Counted from the stretch's first letter, positions 1 to 6,646 are shown. The stretch is DNA of 12,954 bases from Nitrososphaera_A sp036522495 (GCA_036522495.1 DATDFS010000034.1:1-12954), one strand, 5' to 3'. The notes: generated by a model from the letters alone, not told the origin. Translations and numbers: made by a program.

Positions 1-1620
1 ACTATTTCTGATGCATTCAAAATAATGGAAGATGTAGATCTAATCCGATGGGCAAACGTTCCTGAATTCAAAAAGGGCGTAAGACGTGAGAGATTCTATA
101 AATTATTGCCGAAGGGATTGTCAGTGCTAATAGATGAAAACCCATCTCCGCAGGAATTTTGGATGGCAATGATATGGTACTGCAGCTTAAATGCTAAAGC
201 TGTTGGCAAGGATGAATTTAACAGATATTACGATCGATTTATCCAAAAGTCTGTAGGAAGTTTTTCCCTTCATAGTTGCTTCTTTCTTGGCGATATCTTT
301 GATAGTTTATTCAAAAAGTGGAGTAGAAAATTATTTGGTTATCAATATGAAGTTCAGTCTAGAACACATGGCTACAACTACTATAACAATAATGATAATA
401 AACTTCCAAAGACAACACAAAACTATAAGGTTCTTGAATGTCTTTTACTAAACCGTCAAATTACAATTCAAAACATCGCTTCATTAACACAGCTATCAGA
501 GAAGGAAATAAGAAAAATTCTCAATGAATATGTCATAACGCCGGGTAGTAATACTTATTTTAGGTATGCTAACTTGTTTGAAGGTGCTTATCAATCAAAT
601 AAAAGTATTGGTATAACTTTGGACTTTCTCACTCATCTTGTTGTTAATCCAATAAAAAAAGGCGAAGGGCAAGAAAAAATACAAAAAGCAGGTGAATCTA
701 GCGGCAGCACAACTGCAAAATATGAACTCTCATTGCTGGGTGTCTTGTTGATGTTAGCGACCAAAAGTCTGATGCGCAAGAGGCAAGAAAAAATATTACA
801 ATATTCTGATCTAGGTTATTATGATAAGATAGCATCGACTTATCCCGACAAACTTCCACTTATTTTTGGAAAATGGAAATTATTGAAAGATGCCTTGAAC
901 TTTGATTTTTTTCTTTCTTTATTTGATTACTTATTTCTTGACAAATCTGAAATATCATCTTTGTCTGTTTTACTTGGTGGAAACAAGGAGATTTATGATA
1001 ACATTAGATCAGATATGTTGGGTAAAATCAATAAATTTCTTAAGGTTTACGATGATGGTATTTCAGCCGTCCAATCAGATGATTTTTCTAAAGCATATCC
1101 ACAAAAAGGGGGCGAGCATTACCAATTCATACAGGAAAAATTAAACGGAATTGAAATATTGCTTAGATACACCAGCCTTAAATCTTTTGCCAAATACATG
1201 ATAAACAAAAAAGGAAAATCAGAACCGGATTTTTCCTCTCATGTATCGCTCAAGGATAAAGATATGCCTGTTTGGAAGGTGACCCAACAATTAATAGATA
1301 ACCGCGTGGATGAGAAAAATATTAATTTTGAAGATGATTTACCTTTCATAGAAAAGGCGTTAGCAGACGAGTTTAGCTTTTTGTTTTTTATAGGGCTGTT
1401 AAGAGACAATGATTATAGATCTTCAGATTATCCGCTTACTACTGCTTTTATAAATCCAAGTCCGAGCTTGATGTATCCCAAGGACTTTTTAATGCAGATA
1501 ATTAGAAGCGATGTTGAGATTAGGAAAAAGTTAGAAGAATGGATAGATGAGGCTACAAGCTATCAAAAATTAGCATCTGACAGGATGAACGAAATTCATT
1601 TAGAACTAAATAACTCATGA
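1..1620 (+). CDS. Hypothetical protein with winged-helix-like segment, probably 5'-partial
   Basis: I do not recognise this protein. The frame is open to the first base of the window, and no ribosome binding site precedes the first ATG (position 25), so the true start probably lies outside. From that ATG the protein is 531 residues. It has no signal peptide or convincing membrane segment. Residues about 133-171 have a winged-helix pattern: YKVLECLLLNRQITIQNIA, then an LSEKEIRKIL recognition-type helix. A short Asn-rich linker (YNYYNNNDN, 118-126) precedes it. The rest is mainly charged helix with aromatic patches and ends in a predicted helix rich in Glu and Lys. This suggests a cytoplasmic, possibly nucleic-acid-binding protein, but that is inference. 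The gene ends in TGA and is followed by a T-rich stretch. Coding is certain; function is unknown. Confidence 0.85.
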   Translation, partial: TISDAFKIMEDVDLIRWANVPEFKKGVRRERFYKLLPKGLSVLIDENPSPQEFWMAMIWYCSLNAKAVGKDEFNRYYDRFIQKSVGSFSLHSCFFLGDIFDSLFKKWSRKLFGYQYEVQSRTHGYNYYNNNDNKLPKTTQNYKVLECLLLNRQITIQNIASLTQLSEKEIRKILNEYVITPGSNTYFRYANLFEGAYQSNKSIGITLDFLTHLVVNPIKKGEGQEKIQKAGESSGSTTAKYELSLLGVLLMLATKSLMRKRQEKILQYSDLGYYDKIASTYPDKLPLIFGKWKLLKDALNFDFFLSLFDYLFLDKSEISSLSVLLGGNKEIYDNIRSDMLGKINKFLKVYDDGISAVQSDDFSKAYPQKGGEHYQFIQEKLNGIEILLRYTSLKSFAKYMINKKGKSEPDFSSHVSLKDKDMPVWKVTQQLIDNRVDEKNINFEDDLPFIEKALADEFSFLFFIGLLRDNDYRSSDYPLTTAFINPSPSLMYPKDFLMQIIRSDVEIRKKLEEWIDEATSYQKLASDRMNEIHLELNNS

Positions 1621-1984
1621 ACTAGAAAGCAAATTTCACATACTGTTATTTAGTTTTCTGGTAATATCCGCTCCTTGACCAAGGTATCTTACGGCACCTA
1701 AATACTGAAACACCTTTAAGCTTAAGCACAATTCAGTGAGAAAAAAAGAAGAAACTGTGATCGATATAGAAGGAAAACCAGCTGAAATTGTATACCACCG
1801 CTAACAGGTTCTCTCTCTCAATATTCTAATATTGTATCATGCTCTTACAAGCTTTGATGGTTTGTGTGAATGAAAGGTGGTTTCTAGTAAGCCTTGTTTA
1901 TCATAAACCGTCGTGTGGTTTTTTGGCTACCGGATCCAACGAGCTGTGTACGTTTTAGCAGAGGGATGTCTCAAATACTGGGAT
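1621..1984. other. Gene-poor stretch after the 531-aa gene
   Basis: I see no intact gene here. A T-rich run at about 1646-1659 could end transcription of the upstream gene. Positions 1736-1804 read as a 22-codon open frame (VRKKEETVIDIEGKPAEIVY, then HR and a stop) with coding-like composition but no ribosome binding site. It may be a remnant. The rest shows only short palindromes. Confidence 0.4.
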
Positions 1985-2125
1985 CTATTCATCCCACTGT
2001 ATTGGAACCTTCGTTACTACACCAAGATCCTTCATAGGAATATCATTATTCAACTCAGCCTCAATTGATTTTCTAAGATTTGTCTAATGGTATTTGCCTT
2101 TGGGTAAAACAGATAAACATCACTC
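1985..2125 (-). pseudogene. Decayed gene, 3' part recoverable by one frameshift
   Basis: On the minus strand two adjacent frames join into one coherent protein-like sequence. Upstream it reads SDVYLFYPKANTIRQIL. After a one-base shift near 2072 it continues RKSIEAELNNDIPMKDL, then GVVTKVPIQWDE and TAG (1985-1987). The frame is closed by an in-frame TAG just before this segment (about 2130). A further hydrophobic stretch, ILIVIIGTLLGVKRARY, lies upstream in another frame (about 2136-2210) and may belong to the same dead gene or a neighbour. I do not recognise the family. The coherence of residues across the frame change argues for decay rather than chance. Confidence 0.45.
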
Positions 2126-2279
2126 CAAGACTACATCATTTAAGAACTACTAAACTCGTATACCTGGCTCGCTTAACTCCAAGAAGTGTGCCAATAATAA
2201 CAATTAAAATCTACAGGAGGAGGATCCATAAAAACAAGAAGTAACATAGTCAAAGAATGGAATGTGTATAGTTGAGTCA

Positions 2280-2343
2280 CCTTGCCTAAGGATTGTGCCA
2301 AAAGAGAGGATGAGTCGCTAGGCGACTGTTATAGCGGGCAAGG
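2280..2343. other. Nested stem-loop downstream of the secreted-protein pair
   Basis: CCTTGCC (2280-2286) pairs perfectly with GGCAAGG (2337-2343). In RNA from the minus strand two further G-U pairs are possible. Inside it, AGTCGC (2313-2318) pairs with GCGACT (2322-2327) around a 3-nt loop. The element starts 22 bp after the stop of the minus-strand gene at 2366, so it would form in that transcript's 3' end. It could be a 3'-end structure or a small RNA. It is too short, and lacks a T-arm, for a tRNA. Confidence 0.45.
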
Positions 2344-2365
2344 CATAAACAAGTCTTATGATTTT

Positions 2366-2728
2366 TTAGTATGCTGTTGCTGCTGCGCTAGCCGCGCTTG
2401 CGCTACTGCTGCTACTTGAGCTGCTGCTTGCACTACTACTACCGAATCCATGATGATGATGAGGTGTTAAGTTGCCATGTCCGCTTGATCCTGTCGTTGT
2501 AGTAGTTCCCGTCCCAACACCACGAGATGAATGGAACTCCTTGCTGTAACACGCGTTCACATCTTGAAGGGTAAGCTGGTGTGTCGAATTTGCTATGTGC
2601 GTAGTGCAGTTAAAGAATCGGGTCAATGCGTGAGCTGGTTGCATTGTTGCTGCTATGGTTGAAGATACTGTCAGCATTCCTATTGATGCTACAATTGCAA
2701 ATATTGATGCTACTGTTTTATTGATCAT
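2366..2728 (-). CDS. Small secreted two-cysteine protein with His and poly-Ser/Ala tail
   Basis: This is a 120-residue protein exported by an N-terminal signal peptide (hydrophobic residues 5-27, likely cleavage after PAHA, 31-34). The mature part has two cysteines, C41 and C60, in the frame F-F-N-C ... V-N-A-C-Y-x-K-x-F. Its upstream neighbour shares this pattern, so the two are paralogues. The tail is low complexity: a Thr run (75-79), HHHH (90-93), and then Ser/Ala to the C-terminus, ending ATAY. The start is the ATG at 2728. A TTG one codon upstream is also possible. The ribosome binding site GGAGGC lies in the last codons of the upstream gene, so the two are probably co-transcribed and translationally linked. 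The Ser tail may be a glycosylation or surface-exposed region (inference). The cysteines could form a disulfide outside the cell. No known family is recognised. Confidence 0.75.
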   Translation of the reverse strand: MINKTVASIFAIVASIGMLTVSSTIAATMQPAHALTRFFNCTTHIANSTHQLTLQDVNACYSKEFHSSRGVGTGTTTTTGSSGHGNLTPHHHHGFGSSSASSSSSSSSSASAASAAATAY

Positions 2729-2736
2729 CAATTTGA

Positions 2737-3057
2737 TTAAACGCCTCCTACTGTATTAGTTGTAGTAGCAGTATTGAACGTCTTTGCGTAACAATTGATG
2801 ACTTCTGTCCTTGATGGTTCTGGCTTGCTGCCGCCTGTGTGTCCTGTTTTCTTTATGCAGCTATAGAATGATTGGATCGATTTATCAAGCGCTTTATTCC
2901 CAGTTTGTATTGGTACAAGTGGGACTGCGCCTGCGCCGCTGCCACCAGTTTTTTTTGCATGTGCTGGTGGTATTAACATGTTAGAAACGCTGGTTGTTGT
3001 TCCAACCGCCAATGTTAGAATGGCGATGCCAACTACCAGTAATATTGTCTTGCTCAT
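2737..3057 (-). CDS. Small secreted two-cysteine protein, paralogue of the downstream gene
   Basis: This is a 106-residue protein with a signal peptide: hydrophobic residues 4-28, likely cleavage after PPAHA (30-34). A Gly-rich linker follows, and then a small domain with C67 and C89 in the pattern S-F-Y-S-C ... V-I-N-C-Y-A-K-T-F. The same F-x-x-C / V-x-x-C-Y-x-K-x-F frame occurs in the next gene, with 21 instead of 18 residues between the cysteines. The tail is Thr-rich (TATTTNTVGGV). It is the first gene of a two-gene unit whose second gene starts within 10 bp of its stop. A TATA-like box about 36 bp upstream of the ATG implies a very short leader, and no Shine-Dalgarno is visible. Function is unknown. 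Location is outside the membrane by signal peptide. Confidence 0.75.
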   Translation of the reverse strand: MSKTILLVVGIAILTLAVGTTTSVSNMLIPPAHAKKTGGSGAGAVPLVPIQTGNKALDKSIQSFYSCIKKTGHTGGSKPEPSRTEVINCYAKTFNTATTTNTVGGV

Positions 3058-3088
3058 ATCGTTTATTCATTGGTTTAAGTGTTCCATG

Positions 3089-3096
3089 TTATAAAA
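3089..3096 (-). promoter_or_regulatory. TATA box for the secreted-protein pair
   Basis: The minus strand reads GTTTTATAACA here. Its centre is about 36 bp from the ATG at 3057. A start about 25 bp downstream would leave a leader of roughly 10 nt, which fits the missing ribosome binding site. Confidence 0.4.
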
Positions 3097-3320
3097 CTGA
3101 TAGGCAAGTTGTATAGTATGTCTTTTTAGCTAATTTACTACTGTTTTTTCATCGAGTAAAAATCTCTAGTGTAATAGCTCCTGTTTATATTTTCTATAGA
3201 AGTGATCCTAAGAAAACATAGTACAATGACTATACTAAGTCAAATATATCTGATTATAGTAATACTACTAATACGGCTATCCTTATAGTTCCAATAATAT
3301 TAATAATATTGCTAACTACC

Positions 3321-3500
3321 ATGGTGGTTGCATCAGTCATTGGAATATTTGCTGTGGTATATTTACAGCAAGCAAGCGCTGCATCGGAAAAGCCTGCTAG
3401 TCACGATAAGATGATGACTTGTGATAACCAAAAACATTCGAATGCTTTTACAGATTGCACAAAAAAGGATGAGGCACCTTTCATTCTACCTTTCCCTTAA
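3321..3500 (+). CDS. Very small secreted protein with two cysteines
   Basis: This 59-residue protein is mostly signal peptide plus a short mature part. The hydrophobic segment (MVVASVIGIFAVVYL) ends in QQASA, a good cleavage site. The mature peptide holds the pattern T-C-D-N-Q-K-H-S-N-A-F-T-D-C and ends APFILPFP. The ATG at 3321 is chosen. A TTG at 3309 would add four residues. No ribosome binding site is seen, but a weak TATA-like box (CTTATAG, 3282-3288) would put the transcript start near 3310. The frame is stop-free back to 3219, so a longer N-terminus cannot be excluded. It does not share the two-Cys frame of the 2366/2737 pair. Function is unknown. Its size makes the call moderate. Confidence 0.5.
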   Translation: MVVASVIGIFAVVYLQQASAASEKPASHDKMMTCDNQKHSNAFTDCTKKDEAPFILPFP

Positions 3501-3526
3501 AATATATGTAAAGCTGGGTTTACAAC

Positions 3527-3649
3527 TTACTTCTCGCATATATTACGACGAACCATCTTGGTGAACAACCAGCAAAAGTTCGATTTATGTTTCAAACGGT
3601 TAGAACACCCGCCACATAGGGAGCAGTATTGAAAACAAATCCATCCCAT
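3527..3649 (-). CDS. Possible 40-aa cysteine-rich small ORF
   Basis: The reading frame gives 40 residues with C5, C9, C12, C15, C26 and C38 (core YCSLCGGCSNRLKHKSNFC). A GAGGG lies just upstream of the ATG at 3649, closer than an ideal ribosome binding site. The CxxCxxC spacing could bind metal. The opposite strand also carries a coding-like open stretch here (about 3561-3632), so this may be chance. It is listed as a candidate only. Confidence 0.18.
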   Translation of the reverse strand: MGWICFQYCSLCGGCSNRLKHKSNFCWLFTKMVRRNICEK

Positions 3650-3814
3650 CCCTCAAAGATAAGAATATTGGTTTTGGTTATGATTATTTTTTAACCTGGA
3701 TAAAACAATGCCTTTCATTGTCTTTTTGCATAGGCTGGAAATTAAGAAAGAATCGTTATGGCTAAGGACTACGAAGCTTGATATTTGATTATGCCCTATT
3801 TGAATACGTAAAAG

Positions 3815-3820
3815 AAGGAG
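3815..3820 (+). promoter_or_regulatory. Ribosome binding site fixing the start at 3828
   Basis: AAGGAG lies 7 bp before the ATG at 3828. Another ATG at 3824 is in a different frame and too close, so the site supports 3828. Confidence 0.6.
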
Positions 3821-3827
3821 AAAATGA

Positions 3828-4094
3828 ATGGAAAATCCTCCGCTGTGGATTTGGGGTTTTATTATAGGCGTAATAATAGCTGGTAAGTTTGTCTATAGAT
3901 GGCAAGCAACAAAGCATCTTGCTAAAAAATCTGAAGAAGGAAAAAGCAAGTCTGATGATAAGACAAATCACATTGGCCATGATTTTTATGATAATATGAA
4001 CAAGAGTAATAATACCAGAAATGTTAGAGCTCATAAATATAGTCCTAGATATTATTACAAGGATTACTTTGCAACAAAGAAGAAAAACAAATAA
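3828..4094 (+). CDS. Small single-span membrane protein with basic cytoplasmic tail
   Basis: This 88-residue protein has one strong membrane segment (about residues 7-24, LWIWGFIIGVIIAGKFVY). A highly charged, Lys- and Asn-rich tail follows, ending YFATKKKNK. The short N-terminus and the many positive charges after the span predict an outside N-terminus and inside C-terminus. A clear ribosome binding site (AAGGAG) supports the start. The tail has a Tyr-rich patch (PRYYYKDYF, 74-82). No enzyme motif is seen, and I do not recognise the family. The frame on the opposite strand is a shadow. Neighbours give no functional hint. Confidence 0.65.
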   Translation: MENPPLWIWGFIIGVIIAGKFVYRWQATKHLAKKSEEGKSKSDDKTNHIGHDFYDNMNKSNNTRNVRAHKYSPRYYYKDYFATKKKNK

Positions 4095-4208
4095 TCCCAA
4101 TCTGTATCGCTATATATCGCTCTTGAAATGGTTCAAAAATGATTTTACTTTAATTATTCGATTCACCCAAGTCACCTCTTCTTCACTCACTTAGGAATCT
4201 AAGTACAT

Positions 4209-4340
4209 TCAATTAAATATACTTTGATAATTATTAACTATTGTCTCCCAAAGCCTACTTCGCACTTTTTCAATTTCAGATAATCCTTGTAATTTGTCAA
4301 TCTCAGCTCTCCAATATCAATCATCATCATCGGTAGTCAT
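4209..4340 (-). pseudogene. Small gene broken by one in-frame TGA
   Basis: On the minus strand an ATG at 4340 opens MTTDDDD, then TGA (4317-4319). The same frame continues YWRAEIDKLQGLSEIEKV, RSRLWETIVNNYQSIFN and TGA (4209-4211). The whole is 44 codons with a single internal stop. The composition after the stop (amphipathic, Trp/Glu/Lys) is strongly coding-like. A TGG-to-TGA change would explain the break. The family is not recognised. It lies downstream of another broken gene on the same strand, so a small operon may have decayed here. Confidence 0.45.
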
Positions 4341-4365
4341 TTTGATAATATTATATCACCTAAAT

Positions 4366-4585
4366 TTACATCAAGTCGTAACTATATTTATAAAAGAACA
4401 TAGGTCTCAACAGGTTCATTGATATCTTTTCCAACGCAATATGTCTTATTTTGTTTTCAAGCTCAGCAGTGATTTCAAGATAAATAAGCAAACAAACAAG
4501 CAGCTGCCCGCTGATAAAATGATTAGTACTAGTGTAATTATAATGATATGTCGATTCTCAATTTCTGCGCATATTCATTCTGCAT
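4366..4585 (-). pseudogene. Frameshifted small membrane-protein gene
   Basis: Three minus-strand frames join in order. MQNEYAQK starts at the ATG at 4585. The next frame reads EIENRHIIIITLVLIILSAG and on through a clear membrane segment (SCLFVCLFIL). The third frame, from about 4479, reads EITAELENKIRHIALEKI, then SMNLLRPMFFYKYSYDLM and TAA (4366-4368). A short N-terminal tail, one membrane span and an amphipathic helix make a coherent small protein that two frameshifts have destroyed. I do not recognise the family. The alternative, that these are chance open frames, is weakened by the clean hydrophobic-to-charged transition at the frame change. Otherwise the 4095-4677 interval holds only AT-rich DNA and the small broken gene at 4209. 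Confidence 0.4.
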
Positions 4586-4677
4586 CCTTTATCAACCTTT
4601 GAACAGCTTCTTAAGTTTTTTAATTTTGTTAATTAATTATAGACAAGTTAACAGAACAGTCTATTGTATAAACACCA

Positions 4678-5127
4678 CTATTTCTCCGCTCTTACTCCTT
4701 CATCTGTTATCATCACATCACCCTTTTTTGAGCTGACCCTGTCGTACATCATTCTTTTCCCATCTGGTAAAATGATATAATTTTGGGTTGCAATCAATTT
4801 AAATTCCTTGAAACAAAATACGCCGCTTACTAGAAGTGTCTTCTTATCCAAAACTCTCGATTGTATTATATTTTCCCCTTCCTTATTGTTTATCAAAACA
4901 TGATTTCGCTGATTGTATTTTTGAATCAGTTCCTTTCCATGAAGACCTGTACATATATTTTTTTCTACTTTGACTATTACATTTTCACCAGTTGAGTCAA
5001 GTATTTCTGCAGTCAAATAGGGTCCGTTTTCATCTTCACCCAGGTAAAATAGAATTTTGTCGTTAATTTTAACTGATTGTGGACTGTCGTGGATAAAATT
5101 ATTTCCAAACAAGAGAGTATATGACAT
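4678..5127 (-). CDS. Hypothetical 149-aa beta-rich protein
   Basis: This is an intact 149-residue frame with alternating hydrophobic and charged residues typical of beta sheet (for example GPYLTAEILDSTGENVIVKV). Two cysteines (C58 and C104) and a central ELIQKYNQRNHVLINNKEG helix-turn are visible. It has no signal peptide or membrane span, so it is probably cytoplasmic. The ATG at 5127 is preceded by an AT-rich box 25-30 bp away and no ribosome binding site, which suggests a leaderless message. The gene diverges from a 42-residue gene across a 54-bp gap that both seem to use as promoter. I do not recognise the family. Two broken genes follow on the same strand. Confidence 0.65.
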   Translation of the reverse strand: MSYTLLFGNNFIHDSPQSVKINDKILFYLGEDENGPYLTAEILDSTGENVIVKVEKNICTGLHGKELIQKYNQRNHVLINNKEGENIIQSRVLDKKTLLVSGVFCFKEFKLIATQNYIILPDGKRMMYDRVSSKKGDVMITDEGVRAEK

Positions 5128-5151
5128 GTATTTATAGGTATTATTTTGACT

Positions 5152-5169
5152 CTATAATTATTATTTAGG
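5152..5169. promoter_or_regulatory. Shared AT box of a bidirectional promoter
   Basis: The AT-rich core (CTATAATTATTATTTAGG) sits midway between the ATG at 5127 (-) and the ATG at 5182 (+), about 27 bp from each. TATA-like elements can be read on both strands (TATAATTA on plus, AATTATAG on minus). Both genes lack a ribosome binding site, as expected for leaderless transcripts starting at their ATG. Confidence 0.45.
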
Positions 5170-5181
5170 TTACGATAACGT

Positions 5182-5310
5182 ATGCAGCAGCAACAATCTG
5201 CCAATACTTGTCAAAACCATCTGTGGATGAGGTGTGGAGAGATATTGCAATATAGGATACAGAAAGCAATAATCAGAGATCAAGTTACCCAAAGACAGAT
5301 AATAGAATGA
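5182..5310 (+). CDS. Small 42-aa protein, divergent partner of the 149-aa gene
   Basis: The reading frame starts at ATG (MQQQQSANTCQNHLWMRC) and continues GEILQYRIQKAIIRDQVT, then QRQIIE and TGA. The second half is a regular amphipathic helix (EILQYRIQKAII, RDQVTQRQIIE). The first half has C10 and C18 with H13 between them, which could bind a metal or form a disulfide. It has no signal peptide. The ATG lies about 26 bp after a TATA-like element and has no ribosome binding site, so it is probably leaderless. Its composition is far from that of the surrounding non-coding DNA. It is too short for most gene finders. Function is unknown. Confidence 0.5.
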   Translation: MQQQQSANTCQNHLWMRCGEILQYRIQKAIIRDQVTQRQIIE

Positions 5311-5336
5311 GATCAGATGATGTTGAGAAGCTGAAA

Positions 5337-5345
5337 TTTATATAA
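5337..5345 (+). promoter_or_regulatory. TATA box of the SDR/MDR pseudogene
   Basis: TTTATATAA is centred about 26 bp before the ATG at 5367. That matches a leaderless start exactly there and supports 5367 as the ancestral start of the now broken gene. Confidence 0.45.
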
Positions 5346-5366
5346 TTTGTAGACCATTTTGTTTAC

Positions 5367-5690
5367 ATGGCATGAAATGGATTTGCTAAAATACACCAAG
5401 AAAAGGTGGCAATACTAACGGGTCTCTCTACTGGCACAGGATTTGAGACATCACTTGCATTAGCGAGAAACAGGTTCGTGATATGCGTCTGTGATCTTGA
5501 CATGCTAAGTAGAAGTGACGGATTAATTGGTGCAATTACTAATGGTAGCTTTGCAGAATATATCGAAGTACCTGAAAGGAACGTTTTCAAGATACCATAT
5601 TATATAGACTCGGACTTGGCTGCAAGCTTAGCTTGTTTAACAACACCATCCCATGCTTTAAAGGAGGCATCACTCAAAGTAAATAGGTAG
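5367..5690 (+). pseudogene. Chimeric dehydrogenase pseudogene: SDR start joined to MDR fragment
   Basis: ATG at 5367 is followed by GCA and then TGA (5373-5375). The frame then runs on without a stop to 5690. The first part is the start of a short-chain dehydrogenase Rossmann fold: EKVAILTGLSTGTGFETSLA, which matches the TGxxxGxG cofactor motif with one Ile lost to Thr. From about 5517 it changes to the middle of a zinc-type alcohol dehydrogenase-like (MDR) protein: GSFAEYIEVPERNVFKIP, then DLAASLACLTTPSHALKEA. It ends in TAG where the MDR cofactor domain should begin. An internal deletion between two adjacent genes, or between a gene and an inserted fragment, would give this join. The catalytic parts of both enzymes are missing, so no function is expected. 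An intact SDR gene follows 84 bp downstream. Confidence 0.7.
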
Positions 5691-5718
5691 TTATAAAAAG
5701 TATGGTAATACTCTTCTC

Positions 5719-5726
5719 TTTATAAT
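5719..5726 (+). promoter_or_regulatory. TATA box of the intact SDR gene
   Basis: TTTATAAT is centred about 51 bp before the TTG start at 5774. A transcript start near 5747 would leave a leader of about 27 nt. Confidence 0.4.
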
Positions 5727-5773
5727 CTAAGACAGATATATGTAGTAATTTGTAAGTAATTTGGAAAATCCAA

Positions 5774-6646
5774 TTGAGAAAATCAATTATTGTAACTGGA
5801 GCTTCTAGTGGTATTGGGAGAGCTACTGTTGTCAAATTAGTAGAATCTGGGTATCAGGTTTTTGGATTAGCACGAAGCTATGAAAAGCTTGTTGTTGTTC
5901 TTTCACCTGAATTACTATCCAGAGAGAATAGAAAAGATCTTTATGTCCCAATAGAATTTGACATTACCAAACCAAAAACATTTGACGACGTTCTTAACGA
6001 CATTATTTCCAAGGCTAAAGGAAATACAATCTATGGTCTTGTAAATAACGCTGGCTATGTAGAACCTGGGGCAATTGAAGATATAACCATGGATAACCTA
6101 AGAAGCCAGTTTGAAACAAATTTCTTTGGTCTTGTGGGATTCACAAAGAAATTCTTACCATTAGTGATGCGAAGAAGTGAAGAAGGAAGAATGGAAGGAA
6201 GAATTGTAAATGTAAGCTCACTTGCTGGATTGATATCACTTCCTCTGATTGGAGCTTATTCAGCAACAAAACATGCGTTGGAAGCAATATCCGAAGCTCT
6301 TGGAATGGAACTTTGGAATACAAACATCAGAATCATAACTATTAATCCAGGAGTTATTGAAACGAACATCTATGATGTTCTGAAAGCAAAGATAGATGAC
6401 ATAATTAACGACAACGATAATCACTCAAGATTTATTGGATCTTATAGTAAATATTTTAACAAAAGGAATTACGCTGGCTTAAGATCAAGTGCAGTTGCAG
6501 ATGTTATATGCAATGCTATATCGTCACCAAATCCAAAACAAAGATATATCATAGGTTCTACCAAAGAAAAACTAGCAGTTAGATTAAGATTCCTTATTCC
6601 TGATATAATATTCTATTCATTAGTCGCTAAGCAAATACAGAAATAG
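5774..6646 (+). CDS. Short-chain dehydrogenase/reductase (SDR), classical type
   Basis: This is a 290-residue NAD(P)(H)-dependent oxidoreductase with a Rossmann fold, probably cytoplasmic. Motifs in order are TGASSGIG (8-15, cofactor), NNAG (91-94), N116, the catalytic Ser in NVSS (S148/S149), YSATK (Y162, K166), and NPG (191-193). R34 in the LARS motif after the second strand suggests NADP(H). The C-terminal part (about 205-290) is longer than the minimal 250-residue form and ends in a hydrophobic segment, IPDIIFYSLVA, that could bind a membrane or lipid substrate. The substrate cannot be told from sequence. The start is TTG, because the only upstream in-frame codons before a stop are non-start and the fold begins directly after it. 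No ribosome binding site is seen. It ends in TAG, convergent with the proteasome operon. Confidence 0.9.
   Translation: MRKSIIVTGASSGIGRATVVKLVESGYQVFGLARSYEKLVVVLSPELLSRENRKDLYVPIEFDITKPKTFDDVLNDIISKAKGNTIYGLVNNAGYVEPGAIEDITMDNLRSQFETNFFGLVGFTKKFLPLVMRRSEEGRMEGRIVNVSSLAGLISLPLIGAYSATKHALEAISEALGMELWNTNIRIITINPGVIETNIYDVLKAKIDDIINDNDNHSRFIGSYSKYFNKRNYAGLRSSAVADVICNAISSPNPKQRYIIGSTKEKLAVRLRFLIPDIIFYSLVAKQIQK

Noticed and set aside
2280..2343. tRNA-like element because of a 7-bp closing stem
   Set aside because: Only 64 nt long, with no T-arm or D-arm consensus and no anticodon stem in the right place. It is kept as a hairpin only.
3789..4100. Minus-strand frame of 103 residues with many hydrophobic residues
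   Set aside because: It lies exactly antisense to the small membrane protein, which has a ribosome binding site and better composition.
5131..5138. TATAAATA as promoter of the 149-aa gene
   Set aside because: It ends only a few bases before the ATG, too close for a TATA box unless the start is much further downstream. The box at 5152-5169 fits better.
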